Assembly (NCBI GenBank): GCA_017626095.1
Contig: JAGAJL010000016.1
Coordinates: 1 to 61,410 of the forward strand
DNA: 61,410 nt
From: Lachnospiraceae bacterium
GTDB taxonomy: Bacteria > Bacillota > Clostridia > Lachnospirales > Lachnospiraceae
Direction of reading: 5' to 3'
The position numbers and the translations under genes were made by a program. Of the stretch, positions 7,996-15,345 are shown one piece after another; the stretch's first letter is position 1, and each line of letters begins with the position of its first letter. The notes under the pieces are model-generated. The model saw only the letters and a program-made list of their open reading frames with translations, was not told where the DNA came from and searched no databases.

Positions 7996-8225
7996 TTGGA
8001 ATGAAACAAAAAACGACGGTTTCTGTAAAGGTTGTATATGTAGATGAGGATTTCTTACAACCAGAACCTTGCGCACTGTCATAATATTGTAATATTTTTA
8101 CTTTGCGCACTATTAAGAAATGTGTAAAAATAAACTTACTAGCTTTCCATATGGTTTTTGTGACGGATCCGGCTTGTGTGCAACGTCGTAATGTATTTTA
8201 GTGTTATAAATGATGAGATATGCAG

Positions 8226-8696
8226 ATGAATATATTATTTGGTGAGGCATCGAAAGATGATATAAATGAATTGATTAGATTAAGAATTGCATATATGATT
8301 GATGATTTCGGTGGGGTGAGTGATCATGAAAGAGAATGTATGGAGAAGCAGTTGCCGGATTATTTTAACAGAAAACTAGGTAATGAACTTGTTGTATTTA
8401 TAGCAAAAGATGATAATCGAATCGTTTCCGTTGCATATTTACATATTATTGAAATGCCTGCTAATTCAATATTGCTGAACGGATTATATGGAGAGGTCTT
8501 GAATGTATATACCGAACCGGAGTATAGAGGGAAGGGGATATGCACTCAGCTCATCAAAAAACTAATTGAATATGGGAAAAAACGTGGTTTGGGTAGAGTA
8601 GATTTAAGCGCAACAAAGGAAGGATATCCAATATATAAGAAAGTAGGCTTTGTTGATAAGGAACATCGATATACGGATATGAGATATAAATACTAA
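8226..8696 (+). CDS. GNAT family N-acetyltransferase
   Basis: A 156-residue GNAT: VYTEPEYRGKGICTQLIKKL holds the acetyl-CoA loop near residues 97-105, followed by DLSATKEGYPIYKKVGF, the family's second half. The start is uncertain: an ATG at 8220 is also in frame, but GATGAG is better spaced from 8226. The 220 bases before it hold no recognisable gene, only a short in-frame tail of about 27 codons after the MFS stop. Sixth intact GNAT in this region. Confidence 0.85.
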   Translation: MNILFGEASKDDINELIRLRIAYMIDDFGGVSDHERECMEKQLPDYFNRKLGNELVVFIAKDDNRIVSVAYLHIIEMPANSILLNGLYGEVLNVYTEPEYRGKGICTQLIKKLIEYGKKRGLGRVDLSATKEGYPIYKKVGFVDKEHRYTDMRYKY

Positions 8697-8790
8697 TTGG
8701 ACTTCATTGACAATTTAAAAGGTGTGAACATGAAAAAGTGCTGAATCCACACCAGAACATAAATCGAAATTAACGATGCAGTTAAAAAAT

Positions 8791-8825
8791 AACGCAGCGT
8801 GATATATTGCTTGTCACGCTGCGTT
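8791..8825. terminator. perfect 12-bp hairpin before the MerR gene
   Basis: AACGCAGCGTGA and TCACGCTGCGTT form a perfect stem with an 11-base loop. The T-run lies on the minus-strand side (ATTTTTTAAC when read leftwards), so as a terminator it would work best for leftward transcription. It also lies just before TATACT at 8827-8832, and may instead be an operator for the MerR-type regulator downstream. Confidence 0.5.
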
Positions 8826-8859
8826 ATATACTAATATGGTCCTTGAAAGGAGGCAGGAT

Positions 8860-9588
8860 ATGTCATTATATACAACAGGAGAACTTGCAAAGAAGTGCAA
8901 TGTTTCCGTAAGAACTATTCAGTACTATGATGAAAGAGGTATTCTTGTACCAACGGATTTGACAGAGGGAGGACGAAGGCTTTTTTCTGAAGAGGATGTT
9001 GCTACATTGGAAACAATTTGTTTTTTAAGAGACTTAGATATCTCAATTAAAGATATTGCTGAAATATTAGAATCCGATGAGTCAAAAAAAGTAATTGAAC
9101 TTTTGCTTGATGAACAGGATAAAAACATTGCGGAGGATATTAAGAGAAAAACGGAGCAATTAGAAAAAATAAAAAGTATAAGAAGTTCTTTGGCTTTTTT
9201 CAAGGATGGATCGCAAAAAACAATTCATGACATATCGCGGCTTATGGAAGAAAAAGAAAAACGCAAGAAAATGTACAAAAAAATAGCGATAATAGCAATT
9301 CCGTTAGAAATTGCAGGAATTGTTACTTTTGTTATTGGTATATTAAAAGGAATTTGGATACCATTTTTTGTAACGATGGCAGTGTATTTTATTTGTATGG
9401 CATTCATGGTTAACTATTGGTACAAACAGATAGAGTATATTTGTCCTGAATGTCATACCAGATTTCAGCCAAAGAAAATAGAAGCAGTATTCGGAAATCA
9501 TACTCCAAAAATGAGAAAGTTATCTTGTCCTAATTGTAAGAGAAAAATTTGGAGTCTTGAAGTATACAGGAAAGGGGTTAATTCATGA
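8860..9588 (+). CDS. MerR regulator fused to membrane helices and zinc ribbon
   Basis: A 242-residue protein. Residues 1-70 are a MerR DNA-binding domain (YTTGELAKKCNVSVRTIQYY), followed by a long dimer coiled coil to about 130, two membrane helices (about 140-160 and 165-185), and a C-terminal zinc ribbon with CPEC at 195 and CPNC at 223. It is thus a membrane-tethered transcription factor; the zinc ribbon would lie in the cytoplasm if both helices form a hairpin. GAAAGGAGG stands six bases before the ATG. Its stop overlaps the start of the CPBP protease gene, so the two form one unit. Confidence 0.85.
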   Translation: MSLYTTGELAKKCNVSVRTIQYYDERGILVPTDLTEGGRRLFSEEDVATLETICFLRDLDISIKDIAEILESDESKKVIELLLDEQDKNIAEDIKRKTEQLEKIKSIRSSLAFFKDGSQKTIHDISRLMEEKEKRKKMYKKIAIIAIPLEIAGIVTFVIGILKGIWIPFFVTMAVYFICMAFMVNYWYKQIEYICPECHTRFQPKKIEAVFGNHTPKMRKLSCPNCKRKIWSLEVYRKGVNS

Positions 9589-10481
9589 TGAAAAAAACAA
9601 AAACGAGTAGAAAGCAATTTGTGATATATATGATAGTGGCATTTGGTCTGGCCTGGGTTTTAGAAATTATTGCAAGTATTTATAGCAACAAAGGAAATCA
9701 AATGGTATTTAAAATTAATTTGATGATTACCATGTTTATGCCTTTTCTGGGAGTACTCATAGCAAGAATTCCACTAAAAGGCATGGGATGGGTGCCGCAT
9801 CTTAAAAACAAAATTCGATATGTATTTTTTGCGCTTTGGATGCCGGCTTTACTAAGCATTGTTGGTGGTGTTTTGTTTTTTGTATTTTTTCCGGATGCAT
9901 ATGATTCAGAATTTTTGACCTTGCGCGGCATTTTAGAAGAGGCTGGTGCGCTTCAACAGTTAGAAGCACAGGGATTAACGATACCGATGTATCTATTGAT
10001 CTCTACAATTCAGGCGCTTACATATGGACCATTTATTAATATGTTTGTGGCTTTAGGAGAAGAGGTCGGTTGGAGAGGTGCTATGTATCCATATTTGAAG
10101 GAAAAATTTGGTGTCACCAAGGGACGTATTGTGGGTGGTACAATCTGGGGTGCTTGGCACTGGCCGATTATGATTTTTGCGGGCTATGAATATGGTAAAG
10201 AATATATTGGCGCACCGGTACTCGGACCGATCGTATTCTGTATCAGTACTGTTATGATGGGTATTTTGTTTGATTATGTGTATGAAAAGACAGAAACTAT
10301 CTGGCTTCCGTCACTGATGCATGGTGCAGTCAATGCATTTACCATATTTGCTTATCTTTCTAAATCTGAATATGCAGATATGGCAATCTTTGGTCCGGCA
10401 TATATTGGTATCATCAGTATGATCCCTATGATTATTATGGCAGTCGTCATTTGTATAAAGCAGAGAAAAATGGAGTGTTAA
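9585..10481 (+). CDS. CPBP family intramembrane metalloprotease
   Basis: A 298-residue polytopic membrane protein of the CPBP (CaaX protease and bacteriocin-processing) family. It carries the paired glutamates and Arg in EEVGWRGAM near residue 160, and the metal-binding His in GAWHWP near 192, with another His in PSLMHGAVNAF. Family members process prenylated proteins or peptides, or give bacteriocin immunity. It is translationally coupled (ATGA overlap) to the membrane-anchored MerR regulator, which suggests a shared membrane-signal function. Confidence 0.85.
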   Translation: MMKKTKTSRKQFVIYMIVAFGLAWVLEIIASIYSNKGNQMVFKINLMITMFMPFLGVLIARIPLKGMGWVPHLKNKIRYVFFALWMPALLSIVGGVLFFVFFPDAYDSEFLTLRGILEEAGALQQLEAQGLTIPMYLLISTIQALTYGPFINMFVALGEEVGWRGAMYPYLKEKFGVTKGRIVGGTIWGAWHWPIMIFAGYEYGKEYIGAPVLGPIVFCISTVMMGILFDYVYEKTETIWLPSLMHGAVNAFTIFAYLSKSEYADMAIFGPAYIGIISMIPMIIMAVVICIKQRKMEC

Positions 10482-10540
10482 AAATATATTCAATTATTAG
10501 AGAGAAAAAATCGGGATTTGTGCGTTTCTACAAGCGGTGC

Positions 10541-10605
10541 GCAGCTAGGATAGAATACAGACGTGGGGAGCTTGCTCACCAAAGGATGTATTCTGTCCTA
10601 GCTGC
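10541..10605. repeat. 19-bp stem hairpin in intergenic region
   Basis: GCAGCTAGGATAGAATACA pairs with TGTATTCTGTCCTAGCTGC (one wobble), with an inner TGGGGAGC/GCTCACCA stem. It is GC-richer than its surroundings and is followed by the string GCGACAGCGCGACATGAGC, unlike the local base use. It may be an end of a lost mobile element or a structured RNA. No T-run follows. Confidence 0.5.
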
Positions 10606-10666
10606 ATAGCGCGACAGCGCGACATGAGCATGTAGCGTAGCGAAATGCGAATGGGTACCGCATCAT

Positions 10667-10726
10667 TAACTTCCGGTTTGTAGGGAAGAACGCAAACCTA
10701 TTTTTAGTGTAAATGCTTGAAAAAAG
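10667..10726. repeat. 60-bp direct repeat, copy a1
   Basis: This stretch is essentially identical to 14,578-14,637, beginning TAACTTCCGGTTTGTAGGG and ending in GCTTGAAAAAAG. The other copy overlaps the stop codon of the hypothetical gene at 14,121-14,594, so this copy is a displaced piece of that junction. Confidence 0.9.
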
Positions 10727-10732
10727 AATTAT

Positions 10733-10859
10733 CTTATCTTGAGTGGTGCAAAGAGGCGAAAGAACAGATTAAGAAGTGGGAGAAGAAATAAAAACGGCAA
10801 TCGTAAGTGCTGTTATAGGAAAGATTTGCGAGAAGACCTATATTGAAAAGTTCCACTTA
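10733..10859 (+). pseudogene. 3' remnant of a padR gene (copy b1)
   Basis: About 127 bases match 16,572-16,696 at over 90 percent. They encode the last 18 residues of the PadR regulator (LEWCKEAKEQIKKWEKK) with a stop, then the same downstream spacer up to GAAAAGTTCCACTTA. It starts only six bases after the end of repeat a1, so about 1.9 kb that separates the two parts in the intact locus is missing here. No promoter or start. Confidence 0.85.
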
Positions 10860-10890
10860 ATCTGGTTTTAAACTAAGATTAAGTGGAACT
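10849..10890 (-). terminator. terminator of the DUF4143 ATPase gene
   Basis: AGTTCCACTTAATC and GATTAAGTGGAACT form a perfect 14-bp stem. Read leftwards it is followed by TTTTC and lies a few bases after the ATPase stop codon. The left arm coincides with the end of the padR-derived repeat. Confidence 0.7.
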
Positions 10891-10896
10891 ATTTCA

Positions 10897-12225
10897 TTAC
10901 AAAAATTGCGCCATATGAACCGGTAAGTATTCAAGGTCTCCATCTCGCATATAGTCTTTTGTATAAATCATAATCTTTCGAATAATTCTTGATGAAAATT
11001 TTTCAGTAAATGCATTTATAGATGGATGTGTCTTATAACCGGAACTTTTAACTTCTATTGGACATATCTTATTTTTTTCAGCAATTAAAAAGTCAATTTC
11101 GTAATTATGTTTTGATTTCTCATTCAAGAAAGTGTGGTAATACAAATTGTGTCCATTAGTTGCCAGTGTTTGGGCAATTACATTTTCATAAACATATCCC
11201 AAATTAGCCTGCAGCTTATCACTAAGTAATCGGGTATAAATATCGTTTTCAGTAAAACTTTTATCCTTAAATGCAAGTGTTACAAATAGACCTATATCCG
11301 TTGTAAAGAGTTTAAATCTTTCCAAATCTTTAGTTTGAGCCATCCCCGGACCAGGATCATTCGCATGATATGCTACAAGTACGGTCCCAGAATCCTTAAG
11401 TTCTGTAATCTGCTCCAAAATATCTCCTGATCTACTTCCTGCCAAAACACTTGAAACCTGATATCGTGATGCATTCCCCATAAGCTGAGCGGGAATTGCA
11501 TCAAATAAAGCGGAAAGCTTGCCTGTGGGATCTATTTTTCTAAAATCATCCTCATACAAAGTAAGGATATCTCTTTTTATGCTATCAACCTTGCTAAAAT
11601 CATTGGTTGAGATATATGTTTCCACTGCCTGTGGCATTCCTCCAACAAGCATGTATAATCTAAAATCTCTCAACATTTTACGATTTGCTGCCTGCCCTAG
11701 TGGCTTTTTCTCATCATAAAATTGTCTTAGCATATTAACTGACACTTCATCCCCGAGTGCCCATCTAAACTCCTCATAGTCCATGGGATACATATGAAGT
11801 TTTCTTTCTTCGCTGGGAATTAAAATATCTTTGACATTTTTGTGTATAGAAATTAATGAACCTGTCTCGATATAATCATATCTTCCATCATTAACCAATG
11901 CTTTAATCGCCTGTCTGGCTTTAGGGCATAACTGAACCTCATCAAATACAATACAAGATTTTCTTTCTTTTAAACTTGTTTGATAAGTAAGCTGCAACTG
12001 AAGAAATATATAATTTATATCAGACAAATCATCAAATAGTTTTTTTGTGGCAGATGAAGCTCTATAGAAATCAACAATGATGAAACTCTCGTATTCGTTT
12101 CGTACAAATTCTTCAACTATTGTGGATTTACCGACACGCCTTGCTCCTTCTACCAGTAAAGCTGTTTTCCCGTTTGATTCCGCTTTCCATTGTAGTAATT
12201 GATTATATATTTTTCTCTTAAACAG
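10897..12225 (-). CDS. DUF4143 AAA-family ATPase
   Basis: An AAA ATPase with a C-terminal DUF4143 nuclease-like domain, 442 residues if started at CTG. Walker A GARRVGKST lies near residues 25-33, Walker B reads CIVFDEVQLCP, the sensor region ETGSLISI, and the C-terminal part has YEIDFLIAEKNKICPIEVKSSGY, a PD-(D/E)xK-like core. No ATG, GTG or TTG precedes the Walker A; the family's usual Met-Phe-Lys-Arg-Lys start appears as CTG TTT AAG AGA AAA eight bases after a run of eight G. The next canonical start (a TTG at 12,027) would remove Walker A. Function of the family is not settled; genome-mobility or defence roles are suspected. Confidence 0.75.
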   Translation of the reverse strand: MFKRKIYNQLLQWKAESNGKTALLVEGARRVGKSTIVEEFVRNEYESFIIVDFYRASSATKKLFDDLSDINYIFLQLQLTYQTSLKERKSCIVFDEVQLCPKARQAIKALVNDGRYDYIETGSLISIHKNVKDILIPSEERKLHMYPMDYEEFRWALGDEVSVNMLRQFYDEKKPLGQAANRKMLRDFRLYMLVGGMPQAVETYISTNDFSKVDSIKRDILTLYEDDFRKIDPTGKLSALFDAIPAQLMGNASRYQVSSVLAGSRSGDILEQITELKDSGTVLVAYHANDPGPGMAQTKDLERFKLFTTDIGLFVTLAFKDKSFTENDIYTRLLSDKLQANLGYVYENVIAQTLATNGHNLYYHTFLNEKSKHNYEIDFLIAEKNKICPIEVKSSGYKTHPSINAFTEKFSSRIIRKIMIYTKDYMRDGDLEYLPVHMAQFL

Positions 12226-12241
12226 AATAAATCCCCCCCCT

Positions 12242-12331
12242 ATGCAAAATCGTTAATTTTATTTTAAGCATTTTCTGCAAAATCGTCAATTTTATTCTTG
12301 GGTTTTTTATCATAATCGTCAATTTTTTATG
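12242..12331 (-). promoter_or_regulatory. ATPase promoter with three direct repeats
   Basis: On the minus strand, TTGACG (12,284-12,289), a 17-base spacer and TAAAAT (12,261-12,266) make a promoter for the ATPase. A motif AAAATTGACGATTTTGCA is repeated three times (near 12,313, 12,278 and 12,244, the last with TTAACG), covering the -35 and the region after the start point. The repeats look like operator sites for autoregulation. Confidence 0.6.
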
Positions 12332-12431
12332 GGTCAATTTATATTTTAACCAATTTATCAATGTTTTATTATCAGGAAATTGGCAGTTCACACAGTCTCG
12401 GTATTTGTCTAACTGATAAAATTAAACACAA

Positions 12432-12459
12432 ATCCCACTACTCAAAAAAGTAGTGGGAT
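12432..12459. terminator. bidirectional terminator hairpin
   Basis: ATCCCACTACT and AGTAGTGGGAT form a perfect 11-bp stem with a six-base loop, followed by ATTTTATT. It isolates the ATPase promoter region from the TetR-SDR unit. Between this and the next promoter (about 150 bases) I see no gene. Confidence 0.65.
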
Positions 12460-12613
12460 ATTTTATTACGTGGGGGTCGATATTTGGAACTAAAAGTAAT
12501 CATTCTAGGAAGCAGACCGATACAATTGGTAAGAAAGGTTTTGGCGGCAAGACTTTTAGTTACATTACAAATAGAATGTAGCGAGAGTAAAGTTAAAATA
12601 ATAAAAATAGCAC

Positions 12614-12660
12614 TTGACAATCTAACGACTGTTAGGTAGCATGAATCTAACATTTGTTAG
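12614..12660 (+). promoter_or_regulatory. tetR-SDR promoter with two CTAAC-N4-GTTAG operators
   Basis: TTGACA (12,614-12,619), 17 bases, TAGCAT (12,637-12,642). Palindromes CTAACGACTGTTAG (12,622-12,635) and CTAACATTTGTTAG (12,647-12,660) cover the spacer and the region just before the ribosome site. This is a clear autoregulated TetR promoter. Confidence 0.8.
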
Positions 12661-12674
12661 ATGGAGGTGACAAG

Positions 12675-13283
12675 ATGAATACACGAGAAAAAATATTAGA
12701 GGTTTCATTGGACATGTTTGCAAAACAAGGTTATACAGCTGTGTCTATAAGAGATATATGTAAACAGGTAGGAATCAAAGAAAGCTCGGTATATTATCAT
12801 TTTAAAAATAAGCAAAGCATATTTGATGAGTTTATAAACAAATTCACTGAAATCGCAAATGGTATGATCATACAGTTAGAAAATGGATTAACAGATGGAG
12901 AAGGTTCATTTTCGGATAGTTTCAATTCCGTTGCAAATGTGTTCTTTGAAAAATATCTTATGGATGATTTTTGTAATAAGGTTATGCGTGTAATGCTCAT
13001 TGAGCAGTTGGGAAATGATGATATACGCAAACTGTATCGGGAATGGCTCCTTGATAAACCGTTACAAATTCAAATCAAAATCTTTCAAACGTTGATGAAC
13101 TTTGGCATAATTCCAAATTGTGATAGTCAATATCTTGCAATAAAATATTATTCGCCTATTTATTTTTATGCAAATAAGTGGTTATTCAGTGAGGAACTTA
13201 CTGAGGAAAATAAAACAGCTTTTCGTGAAGCTGCATACAAACATATTCAAATGTTTTTTATGGAAATGGGAGGAAATAGATAA
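12675..13283 (+). CDS. TetR/AcrR family repressor
   Basis: A 202-residue TetR-type repressor. The HTH (ILEVSLDMFAKQGYTAVSIRDICKQVGIKESSVYYHFKNKQSIFDEF) spans residues 8-54. GGAGGT stands six bases before the ATG. Its stop codon overlaps the start of the SDR gene (TAATG), so both are expressed from the double-operator promoter at 12,614, which it most likely represses itself. The inducer is probably a substrate or analogue handled by the SDR. Confidence 0.9.
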   Translation: MNTREKILEVSLDMFAKQGYTAVSIRDICKQVGIKESSVYYHFKNKQSIFDEFINKFTEIANGMIIQLENGLTDGEGSFSDSFNSVANVFFEKYLMDDFCNKVMRVMLIEQLGNDDIRKLYREWLLDKPLQIQIKIFQTLMNFGIIPNCDSQYLAIKYYSPIYFYANKWLFSEELTEENKTAFREAAYKHIQMFFMEMGGNR

Positions 13284-14032
13284 TGGCAAATATAATTATA
13301 ACAGGAGCAAATGAAGGTATTGGATACTATATGATAGAAAAATTACTTGCTGATGGAAATAGGGTATCCGTTCTAGATATTGAAACCCAAAATCTTGCAA
13401 ACCTAAAAAATCAGTACAATAGCAATCTTATTTTTTATAAGGTTGACTTGAGAAATAATGAAGAGGTAAAAATGGCAGTAGATAAAACAGCTAAAGAGTT
13501 TGGTATTATTGATATTGCTGTACATAATGCATGTAAATGTACTTTTAAAAGCGAAATTGAAACAGATTTTGATACCTATAAAGATGTTTTTGATGTAAAT
13601 TATTTTGGTGCATTGCGTTTTGTTAAGAGTATAATTCCGTATATGACAGCACAGAAGAAGGGTAAGGTCATTTTTACAAGTTCTGGTGTAGGTGTAACAG
13701 GTTTTATGAATATTTCACCGTATAGTTCAACGAAGGGAGCTTTAGAAGCATTGGCTAAATGTCTTCGTATTGAATATGCAAAGGATAACATTACTTTTCA
13801 TATTATGCATCCACCCCTTACACGAACAAAATCGGCTTCTCCGTTACCGGTTCCTAATGAATTTAAGGCGCTTCCGGAAAAAGTTGGTTATGGTCTTGCG
13901 AAACATATTAATTCAAAGAGATACATAATCTGCCATAGTTTCAATCAGAAAATCCAAACAATGGGTTGTTATTTATTCCCTATAAAAATGGGTACTTTAC
14001 TTTCAAAAATGACAGCCAATGTAGAGAAGTAA
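13283..14032 (+). CDS. short-chain dehydrogenase/reductase
   Basis: A 249-residue SDR with the cofactor motif TGANEGIG at residues 7-14, an Asp at the end of beta-2 (VLDIE) that favours NAD(H), active-site Ser in FTSSG near 132, and catalytic YSSTK near 145-149. The oxidised or reduced substrate is unknown. Translationally coupled to the TetR gene, which suggests a small regulated detoxification or metabolism unit. Confidence 0.85.
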   Translation: MANIIITGANEGIGYYMIEKLLADGNRVSVLDIETQNLANLKNQYNSNLIFYKVDLRNNEEVKMAVDKTAKEFGIIDIAVHNACKCTFKSEIETDFDTYKDVFDVNYFGALRFVKSIIPYMTAQKKGKVIFTSSGVGVTGFMNISPYSSTKGALEALAKCLRIEYAKDNITFHIMHPPLTRTKSASPLPVPNEFKALPEKVGYGLAKHINSKRYIICHSFNQKIQTMGCYLFPIKMGTLLSKMTANVEK

Positions 14033-14120
14033 ATAATAAGATTATGTTGATAAAAAGATAATACAGAAAAAATAGAATGGGTTGATAATTACTAATTGGA
14101 ATTTGGAGGGAAAGTTATCA

Positions 14121-14594
14121 ATGGACTATTTAGAGTTAAGTGAAGAATTTTTGCAAGACGCTCAAAATTTTATGAGCTATGATGCTGATATTCCATTTCA
14201 TTATCGTATATTAGGAAAATTGAATTTTAATGACGATTTTTACAATGCCAAAAGATTTATAGAAGCTAATGAAGAATTATTTAATGATGAATATGCATAT
14301 TTAGTCCTTGATTCTGCAGTAGAAATGTGCCTTAGTGTTGTTACGGATGAAAATGGAGTAGTATATAATACAAGTAATCTCCCAAAGGGACATATTTATA
14401 AGCCTTCGCAGTATGAAATGGATTATATTGAGTATTTGCTTCAAAAAGGTGCTAATCCTCTTCTGCCGGAACATTTCAATCAGTATGAACACATTAAAGA
14501 TTTGGAAGATGATTGTTCTAATCAGGCTGGAGTTATATTTGATTTATCTGATTTAAAAAAACTGTTTGACAGATACATAACTTCCGGTTTGTAG
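14121..14594 (+). CDS. hypothetical acidic protein with ankyrin-like segment
   Basis: A 157-residue acidic protein that I do not recognise. One segment (MDYIEYLLQKGANPLLPEHF) resembles one ankyrin repeat. Small acidic single-copy proteins of this type in accessory regions are often immunity or anti-defence proteins, but nothing here proves it. The start is the ATG ten bases after GGAGGG; an upstream in-frame TTG at 14,082 lacks such a site. Its stop codon lies inside the 60-bp repeat that is also found at 10,667. Confidence 0.5.
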   Translation: MDYLELSEEFLQDAQNFMSYDADIPFHYRILGKLNFNDDFYNAKRFIEANEELFNDEYAYLVLDSAVEMCLSVVTDENGVVYNTSNLPKGHIYKPSQYEMDYIEYLLQKGANPLLPEHFNQYEHIKDLEDDCSNQAGVIFDLSDLKKLFDRYITSGL

Positions 14595-14637
14595 GGAAGA
14601 ACGCAAACCTATTTTTAGTGTAAATGCTTGAAAAAAG
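14578..14637. repeat. 60-bp direct repeat, copy a2
   Basis: Essentially identical to 10,667-10,726. This copy seems the original, since it runs from the end of a coding sequence into the spacer before the XRE gene. Confidence 0.9.
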
Positions 14638-14717
14638 CTAATGTTAATATGCGTTGCTTGTGGCAATGGCTCTTTTGATATTAAATGGAGGCATCAAAAA
14701 ACAAGGAGGCACAGACT

Positions 14718-15227
14718 ATGTTGAACGAAAACATAAAAAATCTTCGAAAATCAAAAGGGCTCTCACAGGAAGAACTTGCAATTAAACTTAATGTGGTAAG
14801 GCAGACTGTCTCTAAATGGGAGAATGGTTTATCGGTTCCGGATTCCAATATGCTTATTTTATTGGCTGATGAGTTGGATACTTCTGTAAGTGTATTGCTT
14901 GGAGAAAACGTACACGAAAACAGCTCGGACGATATAAAGACAATTTCCGAAAAGCTAGAGGTGATTAATCTGCAGCTTGCAAAGAGAAGCATGGCAAAAG
15001 TGAAAACCGTTCGTTGGATACTCATCTCATTGTGCATACTAATTGTTATGCTTTTTATTGCTCTTGCATTTATGAACAGTTCCTATCTAGATTGGAATTA
15101 CAATGATCCTGAATTAGCAGTTGCGGGAACAATCTTGCACGGGTATGAATTTATTTTTGTAAGACTTGCACCGATTGCTTTTTTGGTTTCTGTAATTGGA
15201 ATTGTAATCACATACAAAAAGAGATAA
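14718..15227 (+). CDS. XRE regulator with C-terminal membrane helices
   Basis: A 169-residue protein. Residues 1-60 are a Cro/CI-type HTH (LRKSKGLSQEELAIKLNVVRQTVSKWENGLSVPD); a short linker leads to two membrane helices (about 98-120 and 142-164). It is a membrane-anchored XRE regulator of a kind common in Clostridia and probably senses envelope stress. AAGGAGG lies eight bases before the ATG. It lies just before the 4Fe-4S/PadR operon but has a separate promoter region. Confidence 0.8.
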   Translation: MLNENIKNLRKSKGLSQEELAIKLNVVRQTVSKWENGLSVPDSNMLILLADELDTSVSVLLGENVHENSSDDIKTISEKLEVINLQLAKRSMAKVKTVRWILISLCILIVMLFIALAFMNSSYLDWNYNDPELAVAGTILHGYEFIFVRLAPIAFLVSVIGIVITYKKR

Positions 15228-15273
15228 ATTTGATTTCTCGGAAGACTTCAATCTGTATATAATTAATTTTGTC

Positions 15274-15334
15274 TTGACAAATATATCAGAATGATACATA
15301 TTTAATATACAAATAATATATCAGTTTGATACAT
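15274..15334 (+). promoter_or_regulatory. operon promoter with two TATCA-N3-TGATA operators
   Basis: TTGACA at 15,274-15,279 with a weak -10 (CATATT, 15,297-15,302). Two near-identical 19-bp sites, ATATATCAGaaTGATACAT (15,281-15,299) and ATATATCAGttTGATACAT (15,316-15,334), overlap the spacer and the leader. Such ATAT/ACAT dyads suit a PadR repressor, and a PadR gene closes this operon. Confidence 0.7.
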
Positions 15335-15345
15335 GGAGGGTACTA

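Noticed and set aside
7990-8084. Short frame after the MFS gene
   Set aside because: About 27 codons, no ribosome site, no recognisable motif; most likely chance or an unidentifiable scrap.
1542-8696. The GNAT run as an integron cassette array
   Set aside because: No attC-like palindromes in the spacers and no integrase; several genes overlap, which cassettes do not.
10667-14637. The 60-bp repeats as attachment sites of an integrated element between 10.7 and 14.6 kb
   Set aside because: No integrase or excisionase lies between them, and the second repeat pair (10,733/16,572) shows that copy a1 is part of a larger deleted duplication.
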